From Methylacidimicrobium tartarophylax (GTDB lineage Bacteria; Verrucomicrobiota; Verrucomicrobiia; Methylacidiphilales; Methylacidiphilaceae), in contig NZ_CABFVA020000012.1 in NCBI RefSeq assembly GCF_902143375.2, positions 38,906-102,905 on the forward strand: a stretch of DNA of 64,000 nucleotides, read 5' to 3'. Positions 54,412 through 63,822 of the stretch are shown in pieces. The stretch's first letter is position 1. Each line of letters begins with the position of its first letter. The position numbers and the translations under genes were made by a program. The notes under the pieces were generated by a model that searched no databases, was not told the origin of the DNA, and worked only from the letters and a program-made list of their open reading frames with translations.

Positions 54412-56531
54412 ACCGATTGGCCGCGGCAAAAAGCCCCTATCTCCGGCAGCATGCGGCCAATCCGGTCGACTGGTATCCCTGGGGAAGCGAGGCTTTCGCC
54501 AAGGCGAAAGCAGAGGGAAAGCCGATCTTTCTTTCGATCGGATATGCGACCTGCCACTGGTGCCATGTGATGGCGCACGAATCCTTCGAAGACGAGAAGG
54601 TCGCGGAGCGGCTCAATCGGGTGTTTGTGCCGATCAAGGTCGACCGAGAGGAGCGGCCTGACGTGGATCAGGCCTACATGGCCTTTGTCCAGGCCGCCAC
54701 CGGGCGGGGAGGTTGGCCCATGAGCGTCTGGCTGACCCCGGATCTCAAGCCGTTTTACGGAGGAACCTACTTCCCGAAAAGCGATCGGTGGGGGTTACTG
54801 GGATTCCTTTCCGTTTTGGACCAGATTGCCGAGCTCTGGTCGCGTCATCGGGAGGATCTGGTGCTCCGCGGCGAGGAGATCGCGGGGCGGCTCCGAGAAG
54901 CCTTGGCCGGAAGCCGTCCAGGCCCGCCGGAGGGAGGTCGGGCGGCGGATCGCGCATTCGAGGAGTTTTCGAGAGCGTTCGATCCGGAATGGGGCGGCTT
55001 TGGCCCCAAGCCGAAGTTTCCTCGGCCCGCCGCGCTCCACTTCCTCCTTCGCTATGCCGCCACGAACCGGGGACGGCCCCAAGGGGAACGTGCCCTCTCG
55101 ATCGTTCGGCAGACCCTCGAGGCGATGACTCGCGGAGGAATTCGAGATCAGATCGGCGGCGGCTTCCATCGTTATTCGGTCGATCGGTTCTGGCGGGTCC
55201 CCCATTTCGAGAAGATGCTCTACGATCAGGCGCAACTCGCCTCCGTCTACCTGGAAAGCTTCTGTTGCAATGGTGGCGCGCGATCCGAATCGATCGTTCG
55301 CGAGATTCTCGACTATCTCTTGCGCGATCTCGCGTTTGCCGACGGGGGATTTGCCTCGGCGGAAGATGCGGACAGCCTCTCTCCCGAGGGTGGGCCTGCC
55401 CGGGAGGGCGCCTTTTATCTTTGGACCTACCGGGAGCTCGCGGAGGTTCTGGAGCCCGAGGAATTGGCGTTGGTTGTCGAGCTCTGGGGGGTGCGGCCTG
55501 AAGGAAATATCCCGGCGGATGCCGATCCTCACCAGGAACTGGCCGGGAGCAACATTCTCTTCGAGAGCGAGCCGATCGAGGAGATTGCCAGCCGGCGAGG
55601 TCTTTCGCCCGGAGAAGCGGAGAGGCTCCGGAGTGCCGTGGCCGGCAAGCTGGTGCGGGCGCGCAGCCGAAGGCCTCGGCCCGCGAAAGACGACAAGGTA
55701 GTGCTCGGCTGGAACGCTCTGGCCGTTTCGGCGCTCGCCCGCGCGGGGCTGCTGCTGGGCGAGGAGCGTTACCGGGAAGCGGCGGAACGCACGATGGGGT
55801 TTCTCCTTTCGGCGCTTTTCGAGCCGGCCACGGGAAAGCTCTTTCGCCTCTATCGAGAGGGGCGGGGCGAGGTCGAGGCCTTTGCCGGCGATTATGCGAT
55901 GCTGGTGGCGGCCCTCCTCGATCTCTTCGAGGTTACGCAGGAGGCCGGATGGGTGGAAAAGGCGCTCTTCTTCCAAGACCGGATGGAAGCCCTTTTCCGC
56001 GATCCCGAATCGGGCGCCTATTGGACGAGCGGGGAGAAAGCGAGCCCGGTCCCCTTCCGGATGCGGGAAGAGTACGACGGAGCGGAGCCGGCGGCGATCT
56101 CGATTGCGGCGGCCAACCTCCTGCGCCTTGCCGCCCTGCTGCCCGAAGAGAGGTGGCCTGGGCGGCTCGAAGCCCTCTTTCGAGCCGAAGCCGACCGGCT
56201 CGCCGACGGACCGACGGCTCTGCCGCAGCTCTTGGCAGCCTATCTCGACTCGACCCGTCCCCGCACCTCGGTGGCCGTCGTGGGCGCGCGGGACGACCCG
56301 CGAACCCGGTCCCTCTTCGCGTCGGCGATGTCCGGCCTCTCTTACCGGAAGCTTCTTCTTTGGATCGAGCCGGGCAAGCGCTTTCCTTTTTTGGGCGAGC
56401 AGGAGGCCTTCTACCTCTCGCTCCCTGCGCGGGAGGAGGGTCCCGTCGCCTACCTCTGCCAATCCTTTGCCTGCTCCGAGCCCATTTCCGATCCGGAAAC
56501 GCTCCGCGAACGCTTACGAGCGGCCTCTTAA
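54408..56531 (+). CDS. Thioredoxin-domain protein DUF255 (YyaL/SPATA20 family)
   Basis: The 707 residues begin [25 protein letters not shown] and have the thioredoxin-like [10 protein letters not shown] (about 44-53). [14 protein letters not shown] and [22 protein letters not shown] follow. The rest is an alpha/alpha six-barrel resembling sugar epimerases ([42 protein letters not shown]). The function of the family is unsettled. The CHWC active site is intact. It overlaps the MBL gene upstream and runs 18 bp into convergent pyrD. Confidence 0.93.
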   Translation: MNRLAAAKSPYLRQHAANPVDWYPWGSEAFAKAKAEGKPIFLSIGYATCHWCHVMAHESFEDEKVAERLNRVFVPIKVDREERPDVDQAYMAFVQAATGRGGWPMSVWLTPDLKPFYGGTYFPKSDRWGLLGFLSVLDQIAELWSRHREDLVLRGEEIAGRLREALAGSRPGPPEGGRAADRAFEEFSRAFDPEWGGFGPKPKFPRPAALHFLLRYAATNRGRPQGERALSIVRQTLEAMTRGGIRDQIGGGFHRYSVDRFWRVPHFEKMLYDQAQLASVYLESFCCNGGARSESIVREILDYLLRDLAFADGGFASAEDADSLSPEGGPAREGAFYLWTYRELAEVLEPEELALVVELWGVRPEGNIPADADPHQELAGSNILFESEPIEEIASRRGLSPGEAERLRSAVAGKLVRARSRRPRPAKDDKVVLGWNALAVSALARAGLLLGEERYREAAERTMGFLLSALFEPATGKLFRLYREGRGEVEAFAGDYAMLVAALLDLFEVTQEAGWVEKALFFQDRMEALFRDPESGAYWTSGEKASPVPFRMREEYDGAEPAAISIAAANLLRLAALLPEERWPGRLEALFRAEADRLADGPTALPQLLAAYLDSTRPRTSVAVVGARDDPRTRSLFASAMSGLSYRKLLLWIEPGKRFPFLGEQEAFYLSLPAREEGPVAYLCQSFACSEPISDPETLRERLRAAS

Positions 56532-57524
56532 GAGGCCGAGGCCGATGTCCCGGGCGAAGCTCGGCCCGCGGAAGACAAAACCCGTATACGCTTCGAGAAG
56601 GACGGCTCCCGCATCGAGCTTCTCCTGGGCGTCGGCGGCATCGAAGATCCCGCCGGCGGCGACGAGGGGCAGGCGGCCTGCGCTTTCCCGGGCCAGGAAA
56701 CGGATCGTCTCGGTGCTCCGCTGGGCCAGCGGCCTGCCGCTCAGCCCGCCTACCAGGCCGCGCGGACCGGGGGTCGGCAGGGTATTCGTCGCAACCAAGC
56801 CGTCGCAGGGAGCGCGCAGAAGCAGTTCGAGAATCGCGCCTAGCTCTTTTTCCCCGAGATCGGGCGCGATCTTCACCAGGATCGGCTTGGCGGGGGGCGG
56901 GTTGGCTCCGGCGACCGCTTCCAGCACGGTTTGCAGATGCTTCTCCTGTTGGAGGGATCGCAGCCCGGGAGTGTTCGGCGAGCTGAGGTTGAGCACGAAA
57001 AAGTCGCCGTAGGGCCGCAGGAGGGAGAAGGCACGCGTGTAATCGCCGGCGGCCCGATCGAGATCGGTCTGCCGGGATTTGCCCACATTGATGCCCACCG
57101 GAAAGTTTGGCCACTGCTTCTTGGCCCGGCGACGAGCGAGCCGGAGGGCGACCCGCTCTGCACCCTCGCTGGGGAAGCCAAGCCGATTCCAGAGGGCTTC
57201 GGATTGCGGCAGGCGCTGGAGGCGCGGTGCAGGGTTGGGTTCTTGCGGGACGGGAGTCACCGTGCCGATCTCGCAGAAGCCGAATCCCAAAGCCTCCCAA
57301 GTGGCGAGCGCAACGCCGTTCTTATCGAAGCCGGCGGCAAGACCAAGCGGGCTCGGAAAACGGAGACCCCAGACCGTCCGTTCGAGGCCTGAGGGTAGAG
57401 GAGGCAAGAGCAGCCGGAGGAAGCCTTCCGCCCGAGAATGGGCGCAAAGAGAAAGGGCGATCCGGTGCGCGCTTTCCGGAGGGAGACAAAAGAGAAGAGG
57501 GCGGAGGAGCGTTCGGTAGAGCAC
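56514..57524 (-). CDS. pyrD: Dihydroorotate dehydrogenase (quinone), class 2
   Basis: This membrane-associated FMN enzyme oxidises dihydroorotate with quinone in pyrimidine synthesis. The 336 residues have the N-terminal amphipathic class-2 extension ([20 protein letters not shown]). [29 protein letters not shown] and the catalytic serine block [14 protein letters not shown] follow. [11 protein letters not shown] and GLVATNTLP complete the core. The length fits E. coli PyrD (336). The start ATG is at 57524, well before the divergent RNA-ligase partner gene. Confidence 0.95.
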   Translation of the reverse strand: MLYRTLLRPLLFCLPPESAHRIALSLCAHSRAEGFLRLLLPPLPSGLERTVWGLRFPSPLGLAAGFDKNGVALATWEALGFGFCEIGTVTPVPQEPNPAPRLQRLPQSEALWNRLGFPSEGAERVALRLARRRAKKQWPNFPVGINVGKSRQTDLDRAAGDYTRAFSLLRPYGDFFVLNLSSPNTPGLRSLQQEKHLQTVLEAVAGANPPPAKPILVKIAPDLGEKELGAILELLLRAPCDGLVATNTLPTPGPRGLVGGLSGRPLAQRSTETIRFLARESAGRLPLVAAGGIFDAADAQEKLDAGAVLLEAYTGFVFRGPSFARDIGLGLLRGRS

Positions 57525-57639
57525 AAGGGAAGTTTCCGGAAGTCCGGCGGCCTTGACAATCCGTAAGCCGCAGAACGGGAAGGAACAAACGGCTGGATTG
57601 CCGGAGGAGGAGACCTTAGTCTAGGGATAAGCAGGGCCC

Positions 57640-58248
57640 ATGCACCGGTTTGTCCTCGATACGAGCGTTTTCACCAATCCGGACGTCGCCTCTCAGTTCG
57701 GAGAAGACGAGGCGGCGGTGGGTAGCTTCCTCGACTTGGCCCGGCGGGTTCCTGCGGAATTTTATATGCCGCTCTCCATCTACGAAGAGTTGCGGAAGAT
57801 GCGGGATCTCGAGTCTCTGATCGGATATTTCGAATCGGTGATTCGGATTCGTTCCCCCCGCAGATCGGATCTGCAGATCCCGGGAGATTTTCTATACGAC
57901 TTCATCGACGAAGTCCGGAAGCGGATCGACCATGGGTTGCGCATTGCCGAGGAGCATGCCAAGCGCGCCAGCGCGGCAGCGGAGATGGGGCAGCTTCTTC
58001 ACCAGCTCCGAGAGCGTTACCGGGAAACCCTGCGTCGGGGGATTCTCGACAGCCAGGGAGATGTCGACGCGGTCCTCCTTTCCTTCGAACTCGAGGGGAG
58101 CCTGGTCGCCGCCGACGAGGGAATGCGGAAGTGGGCGGATCGGATGGGGGTGATGATCGTCGATGCGCGCCACTTCCGGGAGCTGCTTTGTCATCTAGTC
58201 GAAGCGAAGGGAGCCGCCGAGAGCATTCCGGAGAAAACCCGTGGTTGA
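57640..58248 (+). CDS. RNA ligase partner protein (PIN-like nuclease fold)
   Basis: The 202 residues begin HRFVLDTSVFTNPDVASQFG, a PIN-domain first strand with Asp. Further acidic positions occur in EELRKMRD, SQGDVDAVLLSFE and ADEGMRKWADRMG, the usual PIN metal-site spacing. The middle is helical (about 85-130). The pattern fits the archaeal RNA ligase partner family usually encoded beside Rnl3-type ligases. The gene is convergent with the ligase and shares 54 coding bases with it. Nuclease activity is inferred from the fold. Confidence 0.85.
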   Translation: MHRFVLDTSVFTNPDVASQFGEDEAAVGSFLDLARRVPAEFYMPLSIYEELRKMRDLESLIGYFESVIRIRSPRRSDLQIPGDFLYDFIDEVRKRIDHGLRIAEEHAKRASAAAEMGQLLHQLRERYRETLRRGILDSQGDVDAVLLSFELEGSLVAADEGMRKWADRMGVMIVDARHFRELLCHLVEAKGAAESIPEKTRG

Positions 58249-59289
58249 ACGGTAGAGCTTCTCGAATCGGAGGACCCAGGTCCCGCCTTCGTCCTGAAGG
58301 CTGACGAGGCGGGTTTCTCCCTCATGGCCGTGGATCTGCCCAAGGGCGTCGAGGAGTCGAAGGGCATTTTCTCGGGCGTGGAAGCGGCAGCAGAAGGAGC
58401 CGGCGCATCGGCCTTGTCGAGCGGCGGCGATTCTCTCCCCAAGAGCGGAAAGGAAGGCTTTTCCCAGCCGTCGGTGCCATTCTTCCCGATCCGTCACCTC
58501 CATGTCCTCCAAGAAAAGAGCCAGCCGCAAAACCCGTTCGGTGAAATATTCCGGAGGCACATCGAGATAGCGCTCGGTCATGGAAGCGATGTCGGAGAGT
58601 TCCGCACTTCCCGTGACATATTTGGCACGGAAGCTCCGCGGCGAGTCCTCCTTGAGGACGACTCCTTCTCGCTCCTGCGCATCAAGCCGCCAGAGGATTG
58701 TCCGGAGCTCCCGCAGATCCTTCGGATCGATTCGGCCATAAAAGGGAACCTCCGGAAGGCCGAAGGATCGGGCGAGCGCGTGTCTTTCCTCGACCGGTAA
58801 AAAGCCCTCGACGCCTTGCCGGATCACGTCGAAGAGAAAAAAGCCGATGCCTTGCCGCACCAGGGGAGAGGTGCCCTCGATGTAGGGCGTCTCAGGTCCG
58901 GTCACCTCCCCACAGAGAATCAGGTCCGGGTGGGCGGAGAAGATCGACGGATCGACCAAGTCGGCCCACCGGTCGGTCGTAAAGGGGCAGACGAGCCCCC
59001 CGCGGGTGGCGGCATAAATCTCATCGCCGGCGCGGAAAATCCGCACATTGTAGCCGTCGACCTTTTCTTCGACCCAGAATGGGGCGTGGAACTGCGTGAG
59101 AATTCCGGACAGGGTCTGGACCCGGCCGATCTTCGGATAGCCGGGCACGACGACCCCTTCGGCGAAGAGAGTGCCGCGCGGAAGGCCCTGCCATTCATGG
59201 AGAAGCCGGGCATATGGCCAGCGGCCGAAAGATTCTTGCTTCGCCTTTTTCGCAACGATCGCCGCGTGAATGTCGGATTCGGGAATCAC
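58195..59289 (-). CDS. ATP-dependent RNA ligase, archaeal Rnl3 type
   Basis: It joins RNA ends through a lysyl-AMP intermediate. The nucleotidyltransferase motifs are all visible. K76 is in EEKVDGYNVR (motif I), and CGEVTGPE is motif III-like. FFLFDVIR follows, EREGVVLKE is motif IV, and FRAKYV is motif V. An N-terminal segment (LFAEGVVVPGYPKIGRV) and an all-helical C-terminal dimerisation domain fit the homodimeric ligases described from Methanothermobacter and Pyrococcus. The length of 364 is close to the family's about 380. The gene is rare in bacteria, so horizontal origin is likely. In vivo substrate unknown. Confidence 0.9.
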   Translation of the reverse strand: MIPESDIHAAIVAKKAKQESFGRWPYARLLHEWQGLPRGTLFAEGVVVPGYPKIGRVQTLSGILTQFHAPFWVEEKVDGYNVRIFRAGDEIYAATRGGLVCPFTTDRWADLVDPSIFSAHPDLILCGEVTGPETPYIEGTSPLVRQGIGFFLFDVIRQGVEGFLPVEERHALARSFGLPEVPFYGRIDPKDLRELRTILWRLDAQEREGVVLKEDSPRSFRAKYVTGSAELSDIASMTERYLDVPPEYFTERVLRLALFLEDMEVTDREEWHRRLGKAFLSALGERIAAARQGRCAGSFCCRFHARENALRLLDALGQIHGHEGETRLVSLQDEGGTWVLRFEKLYRSTTGFLRNALGGSLRFD

Positions 59290-59325
59290 CTTCTGCCTTC
59301 CGCCTCCTCTAAGGGGATTGGGGTC

Positions 59326-60654
59326 TCACTTCCCGATGCAGAACCGCCGGAAGATCTCATCGAGAATCTCTTCGCTGGTAACCGCCCCCAGGACCTCTGC
59401 CACGGCTTGCAGAGCAGCGCGCAGCTCCAGACACCAGAGTTCGCAGGCCAGCCCGCTTCGGAAGGCGTCGGAAGCCCGCTCCAAAGCTGCTACGGCACGC
59501 CGAAGAGCGGCTTCCTGTCGGGCATTGACTGCGCTCCCGGTCACCGCTTCCGGGGCGAGGGCGGCGATTTCCTGGTAAATCCGGCGATCGAGCTCTTCCA
59601 AGCCCTGACCGGTGAGCGTGGAGACGCAGAGCTGCGACCGGCGCTCCGCGTGGATGCCTAAGTCGGATTTGTTGGCCACGAGCAGGTACCGTTGATGCGG
59701 GAGCAGGGTCGGAAGGCGAAAGTTGTCGCTCTCGGGCGGCTCCGGCGCGGTCGACACATGGATGACGATCTCCGCAAACCGAAGAGCCTCCTCGGCGCGG
59801 CGAATCCCTTCGGCCTCGACCGGGTGTTCGGCGAGTCGATGGCCGGCCGTGTCGACGAGGCGGACTGGAAAGCCGTGGATCTGGCAGAGGGATTCGATCG
59901 TATCCCGCGTCGTGCCGGGATGAGGAGAAACGATGGCCCGGTTTTGGCGCAGGAGGGCGTTGAAGAGGCTGGATTTCCCGACATTGGGAGACCCGGCGAG
60001 AACCACGACGATGCCCTCCCGGAGCAGGCGGCCCGTCGGAGCGGTGCCGGCGAGGCCGGAAAGCTCACTCCTCAATCGGTCGATGCGGCGGAGCAGGCTC
60101 TCTCCGACCTCCGGATCGATGTCTTCTTCCGGAAAATCGAGATGGGCTTCCGCGTGAGCAACGAGTTCCAGGAGGATGACCCTGGCTTCGGCGAGCTTCC
60201 CGCCGAGCCTTCCCTCTTTCATTTCCTGAGCGGCAGCGAGGGCGAGAAGACTCCCGGCATGAATAAGATCCGCAATCGCTTCGGCCTGGGTCAGGTCGAG
60301 CTTGCCGTGGAGAAAGGCGCGCTGGGTGAACTCTCCGGGAAGAGCTGCTCGGGCACCCCGGGAGAAATAGGCGGCGAGGATCCTGTCGACCAGGAGTGGA
60401 TTCCCGTGGCAGGAGATCTCGATCATCTCCTCTCCGGTGTACGAACGGGGCTGCTGCCAATAGAGAAGAACCGCATCGTCTAGTCTCTCTTCCGCATCCC
60501 AGAGTTCCCGATGCCAAGCTTTCTGGGGTAGCCAGGAAACCGGTTTCCTCAGCAGGAGTTCGGTGATTTCCCGGGATCGCGGACCGCTGACTCGAATCAC
60601 GGCCAAGGCCGCCGGGGCCGCCGGAGTGGCGAGTGCCGCAATGGTCTCATTCAT
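59326..60654 (-). CDS. mnmE: tRNA modification GTPase MnmE
   Basis: With MnmG it installs the 5-carboxymethylaminomethyl group at U34 of certain tRNAs. The 442 residues have the N-terminal tetrahydrofolate domain (MNETIAALATP, HGNPLLVDRIL, PGEFTQRAFLHGKLDL). A helical domain holds the inserted G domain (GSPNVGKSSLFNAL, GTTRDT, DTAG, NKSD). The strictly conserved C-terminal FCIGK contains the active cysteine. The start ATG at 60654 begins MNETIAAL; the open frame upstream is repeat sequence. mnmG is not in the window. Confidence 0.96.
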   Translation of the reverse strand: MNETIAALATPAAPAALAVIRVSGPRSREITELLLRKPVSWLPQKAWHRELWDAEERLDDAVLLYWQQPRSYTGEEMIEISCHGNPLLVDRILAAYFSRGARAALPGEFTQRAFLHGKLDLTQAEAIADLIHAGSLLALAAAQEMKEGRLGGKLAEARVILLELVAHAEAHLDFPEEDIDPEVGESLLRRIDRLRSELSGLAGTAPTGRLLREGIVVVLAGSPNVGKSSLFNALLRQNRAIVSPHPGTTRDTIESLCQIHGFPVRLVDTAGHRLAEHPVEAEGIRRAEEALRFAEIVIHVSTAPEPPESDNFRLPTLLPHQRYLLVANKSDLGIHAERRSQLCVSTLTGQGLEELDRRIYQEIAALAPEAVTGSAVNARQEAALRRAVAALERASDAFRSGLACELWCLELRAALQAVAEVLGAVTSEEILDEIFRRFCIGK

Positions 60655-60689
60655 GCAGGGTAACCGATTCAATCTGCCGTTTTCTCCTG

Positions 60690-60835
60690 CTTCTGTCATC
60701 TGCTTCGTCGGGACTTGGGTTTTTGTCCCTCCTCGCCGGTTGTCGTCCCAGCGCTCCGGCGGAAAACCTGCGCCCCATCTTGTCTCCAGTCCCATTCGCG
60801 GCACCTCGGGCACGAACTTTGTGAAACAGGCAGGT
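60690..60835 (+). repeat. Dispersed intergenic repeat, copy 3
   Basis: This copy has the same order of landmarks as the other two: CTGCTTCG-CGGGACTTGG, CCCTCCTCGC-GGTTGTCGTC, GGAAAACCTGCGCCCC, CCATTCGCGGCACCTCGGGCACGAACTTTGTGAAAC, and the right end CAGGCAGGTG. It fills the gap between divergent mnmE and priA. The left boundary is less clear than in copy 2. Relative to copy 2 it has small indels in the left third. Confidence 0.72.
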
Positions 60836-60887
60836 GAAGAACATTGGTGGGAGGTTCCCTGCAGGATACGATCGCACGTCTCGGACC

Positions 60888-63167
60888 ATGGCAAGCCAAC
60901 TCTTCGAAGGTCAGGAGTTTCGTTCGGATCAGCGAGGTTCCGTCGCCCGGGTGCTTCTGGAGCGAAAGCGGGACTGTCTGCTCGATTACGCCGTTCCGGA
61001 GAGGCTGGTGAAGCAGATCGAGGTTGGCGCTCATGTCCGGGTCCCCTTGCGGCGTGCCGAGACGACGGGATGGGTGATCAGTTTCCCGGCGAGGCCTGCC
61101 GTCGAAGGGCTGCGCGAGCTCTCCGCGATTTCTTCGGAGCCCTTTCATCTTTCGGCCACGCTCCTCCACTTGGCCGAGTGGGTCGCCGGCTACTACTGCG
61201 CCCCACTGGCCGCGACGCTCGCCTGCATCTTGCCTGCACCGGTGCGCCGGGCGAGAACGCAGGAGCAGCTTCTGGTCGCCTGCCTACCCGGGTGGGAGGA
61301 AGCAGCGGTGGATCGGCTGGGCTGCTCTCCTCGCGAGAAACGGGCATGGGCACGATTGCGTGAACTCGGACCCAGTTGGTTGACGGAACTCTGCGCGAGC
61401 ACGGGCACAGGGCCGCAAATCTGGAAAAAGCTCGTGGAGCGGGGGCTTGTCGAGCTGCGGAAGGCGCAGAGGGCGAGGCATCCCTTGGGGAGTCTTCCCC
61501 CGGGACCCGGAGAGCTTCCGGTCTTGACCGAAGATCAGGCGGGGGCGTTCGAAGCGGTTCGCACGGCCATTCGGCAAAATGGTTTTTCTCCCTTTCTCCT
61601 TTTCGGCGTCACGGGGAGCGGCAAAACGGAGGTCTATCTTCGGTCGGTGGGAGAGGCGCTCTCCCAGGGAAGATCCGCCCTGGTCCTAGTCCCGGAGATC
61701 GCCTTGACCCCGCAGCTCGTGGAGCAGGTGCAGAGCCGATTCGGCGATCGACCCGGAAAAGTTGCTCTCTGGCACAGCCGGCTTTCGGCGGGAGAAAGAC
61801 ATGACCAGTGGCGGGATATCGTCTGCGGACGGGCAAGAGTCGTCGTGGGCGCGCGTTCCGCGGTCTTTGCTCCACTGCGTGGACTCGGCCTCATCGTCGT
61901 CGACGAGGAACACGAGAGCGCCTACAAGCAGGGAGAAACTCCGCGCTATCACGCCAGAGATGTCGCCGTGATGCGCGCTCGCCGGGAAGGCATTCCTGTG
62001 CTCTTAGGCTCCGCTTGTCCTTCTCTGGAGTCCTATGCCAATGCCCTCGCGGGAAAATATCGTCTGCTCGAGTTGCGCGTGCGCGTCGAGGACCGGCCTC
62101 TCCCTCTTGTCCGCATCGTCGATCTCCGTCGACGGGCGAAGAAGAGCAGAGCGGTCGTGGGAGCCTCCTCTCCCGAAAGACCCTGGCTTTCCCCTGAGCT
62201 CCAGGAAGAGTTGGCGAAGCGGTTGGCGCTGCGGGAGCAGGCGATTCTCTACGTCAATCGGCGTGGTTATGCGCGAGTCCTCCAATGTTCGGATTGCGGA
62301 GCCGTGAAGGAGTGCCCGCACTGCAGCGTCGCTCTGACCTACCATCGGGCGGGCGAAAACCTCCGCTGTCACTTCTGCGGCCACTCCGAGCCCTTTCCGA
62401 CCGCTTGTTCCGCCTGCCCCGGTGGACGCTTCGATGCGCTGGGTACCGGAACGGAGCGCATCGTCGAGTCCGTCGAGGCGGCTTTTCCGTCGGCAAAGGT
62501 CTTGCGAATGGATTCAGACTCGATGGCAAAAAAGGGCGCTCTGCCGGACGCCTTGCGGGCATTTGCCGAGCGCCGCTTCGACATCCTCGTGGGAACCCAG
62601 ATGGTAGCCAAAGGGCTCCATTTTCCGAGAGTCACCCTGGTCGGGGTTGTGCAGATCGACGGACTCCTCCACATGCCCGACTTCCGCTCCGCGGAAAGGG
62701 CCTTCCAGCAGCTTCTTCAAGTTGCGGGGCGCTCCGGGCGGGGGGAAACGCGGGGTGTCGTCTACGTCCAAACCCGCTGTCCGGTTCACCCCGCGATTCA
62801 GTTCGCGCGGCACCACGACTATCGCGGCTTTGCCGAGCAGGATCTCGACTTTCGCACTTCGTTCGGCTATCCGCCGGCAACGCGCCTTCTCCTCCTAATC
62901 TGGAAGAGCCGCAGCGATGAGCTCTGTCGGCGAGCGGCGGAAAGCGAGGCTGGCGAGATTCGCCGGAGGCTCGACGGCCTCGCCGAGGGGGGAGAGATCC
63001 TCCCCGCCCCGATCCTGCGGCTCCAAGGAGCCTTCCGCTATCAACTTCTTCTGAAGACGAACCGGATGGTCGAGGCGAGCCGAGTTCTCAAGCGATGGAC
63101 GGAAACCCGAACCCGCCGCACGGAAGTCGATCTCGTCGTGGACGTCGATCCCGTCGAGTTCTTGTAG
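60888..63167 (+). CDS. priA: Primosomal replication restart helicase PriA
   Basis: It reloads the replisome at stalled forks. The 759 residues have the N-terminal DNA-binding part (GYYCAPLAATLACILP). The helicase domain has Walker A FGVTGSGKTEVYL, VPEIALTPQL, Walker B VVDEEHESAYKQ, and HARDVAVMRA. The zinc-binding module has C-x2-C / C-x2-C pairs in CSDCGAVKECPHC and CHFCGH...CSAC. RSGRG and YPPATRLL follow. The ATG at 60888 (MASQLFEGQEF) fits the family; an upstream in-frame ATG lies at the edge of the repeat. Confidence 0.95.
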   Translation: MASQLFEGQEFRSDQRGSVARVLLERKRDCLLDYAVPERLVKQIEVGAHVRVPLRRAETTGWVISFPARPAVEGLRELSAISSEPFHLSATLLHLAEWVAGYYCAPLAATLACILPAPVRRARTQEQLLVACLPGWEEAAVDRLGCSPREKRAWARLRELGPSWLTELCASTGTGPQIWKKLVERGLVELRKAQRARHPLGSLPPGPGELPVLTEDQAGAFEAVRTAIRQNGFSPFLLFGVTGSGKTEVYLRSVGEALSQGRSALVLVPEIALTPQLVEQVQSRFGDRPGKVALWHSRLSAGERHDQWRDIVCGRARVVVGARSAVFAPLRGLGLIVVDEEHESAYKQGETPRYHARDVAVMRARREGIPVLLGSACPSLESYANALAGKYRLLELRVRVEDRPLPLVRIVDLRRRAKKSRAVVGASSPERPWLSPELQEELAKRLALREQAILYVNRRGYARVLQCSDCGAVKECPHCSVALTYHRAGENLRCHFCGHSEPFPTACSACPGGRFDALGTGTERIVESVEAAFPSAKVLRMDSDSMAKKGALPDALRAFAERRFDILVGTQMVAKGLHFPRVTLVGVVQIDGLLHMPDFRSAERAFQQLLQVAGRSGRGETRGVVYVQTRCPVHPAIQFARHHDYRGFAEQDLDFRTSFGYPPATRLLLLIWKSRSDELCRRAAESEAGEIRRRLDGLAEGGEILPAPILRLQGAFRYQLLLKTNRMVEASRVLKRWTETRTRRTEVDLVVDVDPVEFL

Positions 63168-63179
63168 CCTGCCGGCCGC

Positions 63180-63737
63180 TCAGACTGCTGCCGGCGTGAG
63201 GAACTCCTCTCCCTTCTGCCAGTCGCAAGGGCAGAGCTCCCCCGACTGCAACGCGTCGAGCACGCGCAGCACCTCTGCGGGGTTGCGGCCGACCGAAAGA
63301 TCGTTGACCGATACGAACCGAATGACGTTGTGCGGATCGACGATAAAGGTCGCTCGGAGCGCGACTCCTTCGGTCTTGTGCAGAATGCCGAGCGCGGTCG
63401 AGAGTTCGCGTTTGATGTCGGCGAGCATCGGAAAGGGGAGCCCTTTCAGGCTTGGATGGTGGAGCCGCCAGTTGAGGTGGACGAACTCGCTGTCCGTCGA
63501 AGCCCCGTAGAGCACCGCGTGGCGGTCGGTGAACTCCTTGATCCGTTCGCCGAATCCGACCAGCTCGGTCGGGCAGACGAAGGTGAAGTCCTTCGGCCAG
63601 AAAAAGATCACCTTCCACTTGCTGCCATGCGTTTCGTCGGATATGTCCGTGAACGCGGTATCGAACTTCAGGCCTTCCGGTCCTCCCTGGACGGCCTTCA
63701 AGGTAAATTTTGGCAGATGGTCGCCTACAGTCAGCAT
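63180..63737 (-). CDS. ahpC: Alkyl hydroperoxide reductase/peroxiredoxin AhpC
   Basis: This thiol peroxidase reduces H2O2 and organic peroxides. The 185 residues carry the peroxidatic C55 in FTFVCPTE and a distinctive C-terminal pair, C169 and C171, in GELCPCDW. That CPC arrangement is the one in actinobacterial AhpC proteins that are reduced by AhpD rather than AhpF. No ahpD or ahpF is present nearby. AGGAGA lies upstream of ATG 63737. The 3' end is 12 bp from priA (convergent). Confidence 0.95.
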   Translation of the reverse strand: MLTVGDHLPKFTLKAVQGGPEGLKFDTAFTDISDETHGSKWKVIFFWPKDFTFVCPTELVGFGERIKEFTDRHAVLYGASTDSEFVHLNWRLHHPSLKGLPFPMLADIKRELSTALGILHKTEGVALRATFIVDPHNVIRFVSVNDLSVGRNPAEVLRVLDALQSGELCPCDWQKGEEFLTPAAV

Positions 63738-63822
63738 CGTTGTCTCCTACTCCGAGTTTAAAGATAAAGAATGAACTACTCACATACGACCGATGCACGG
63801 ACCAGTCAAGGGAGTGACCGCA

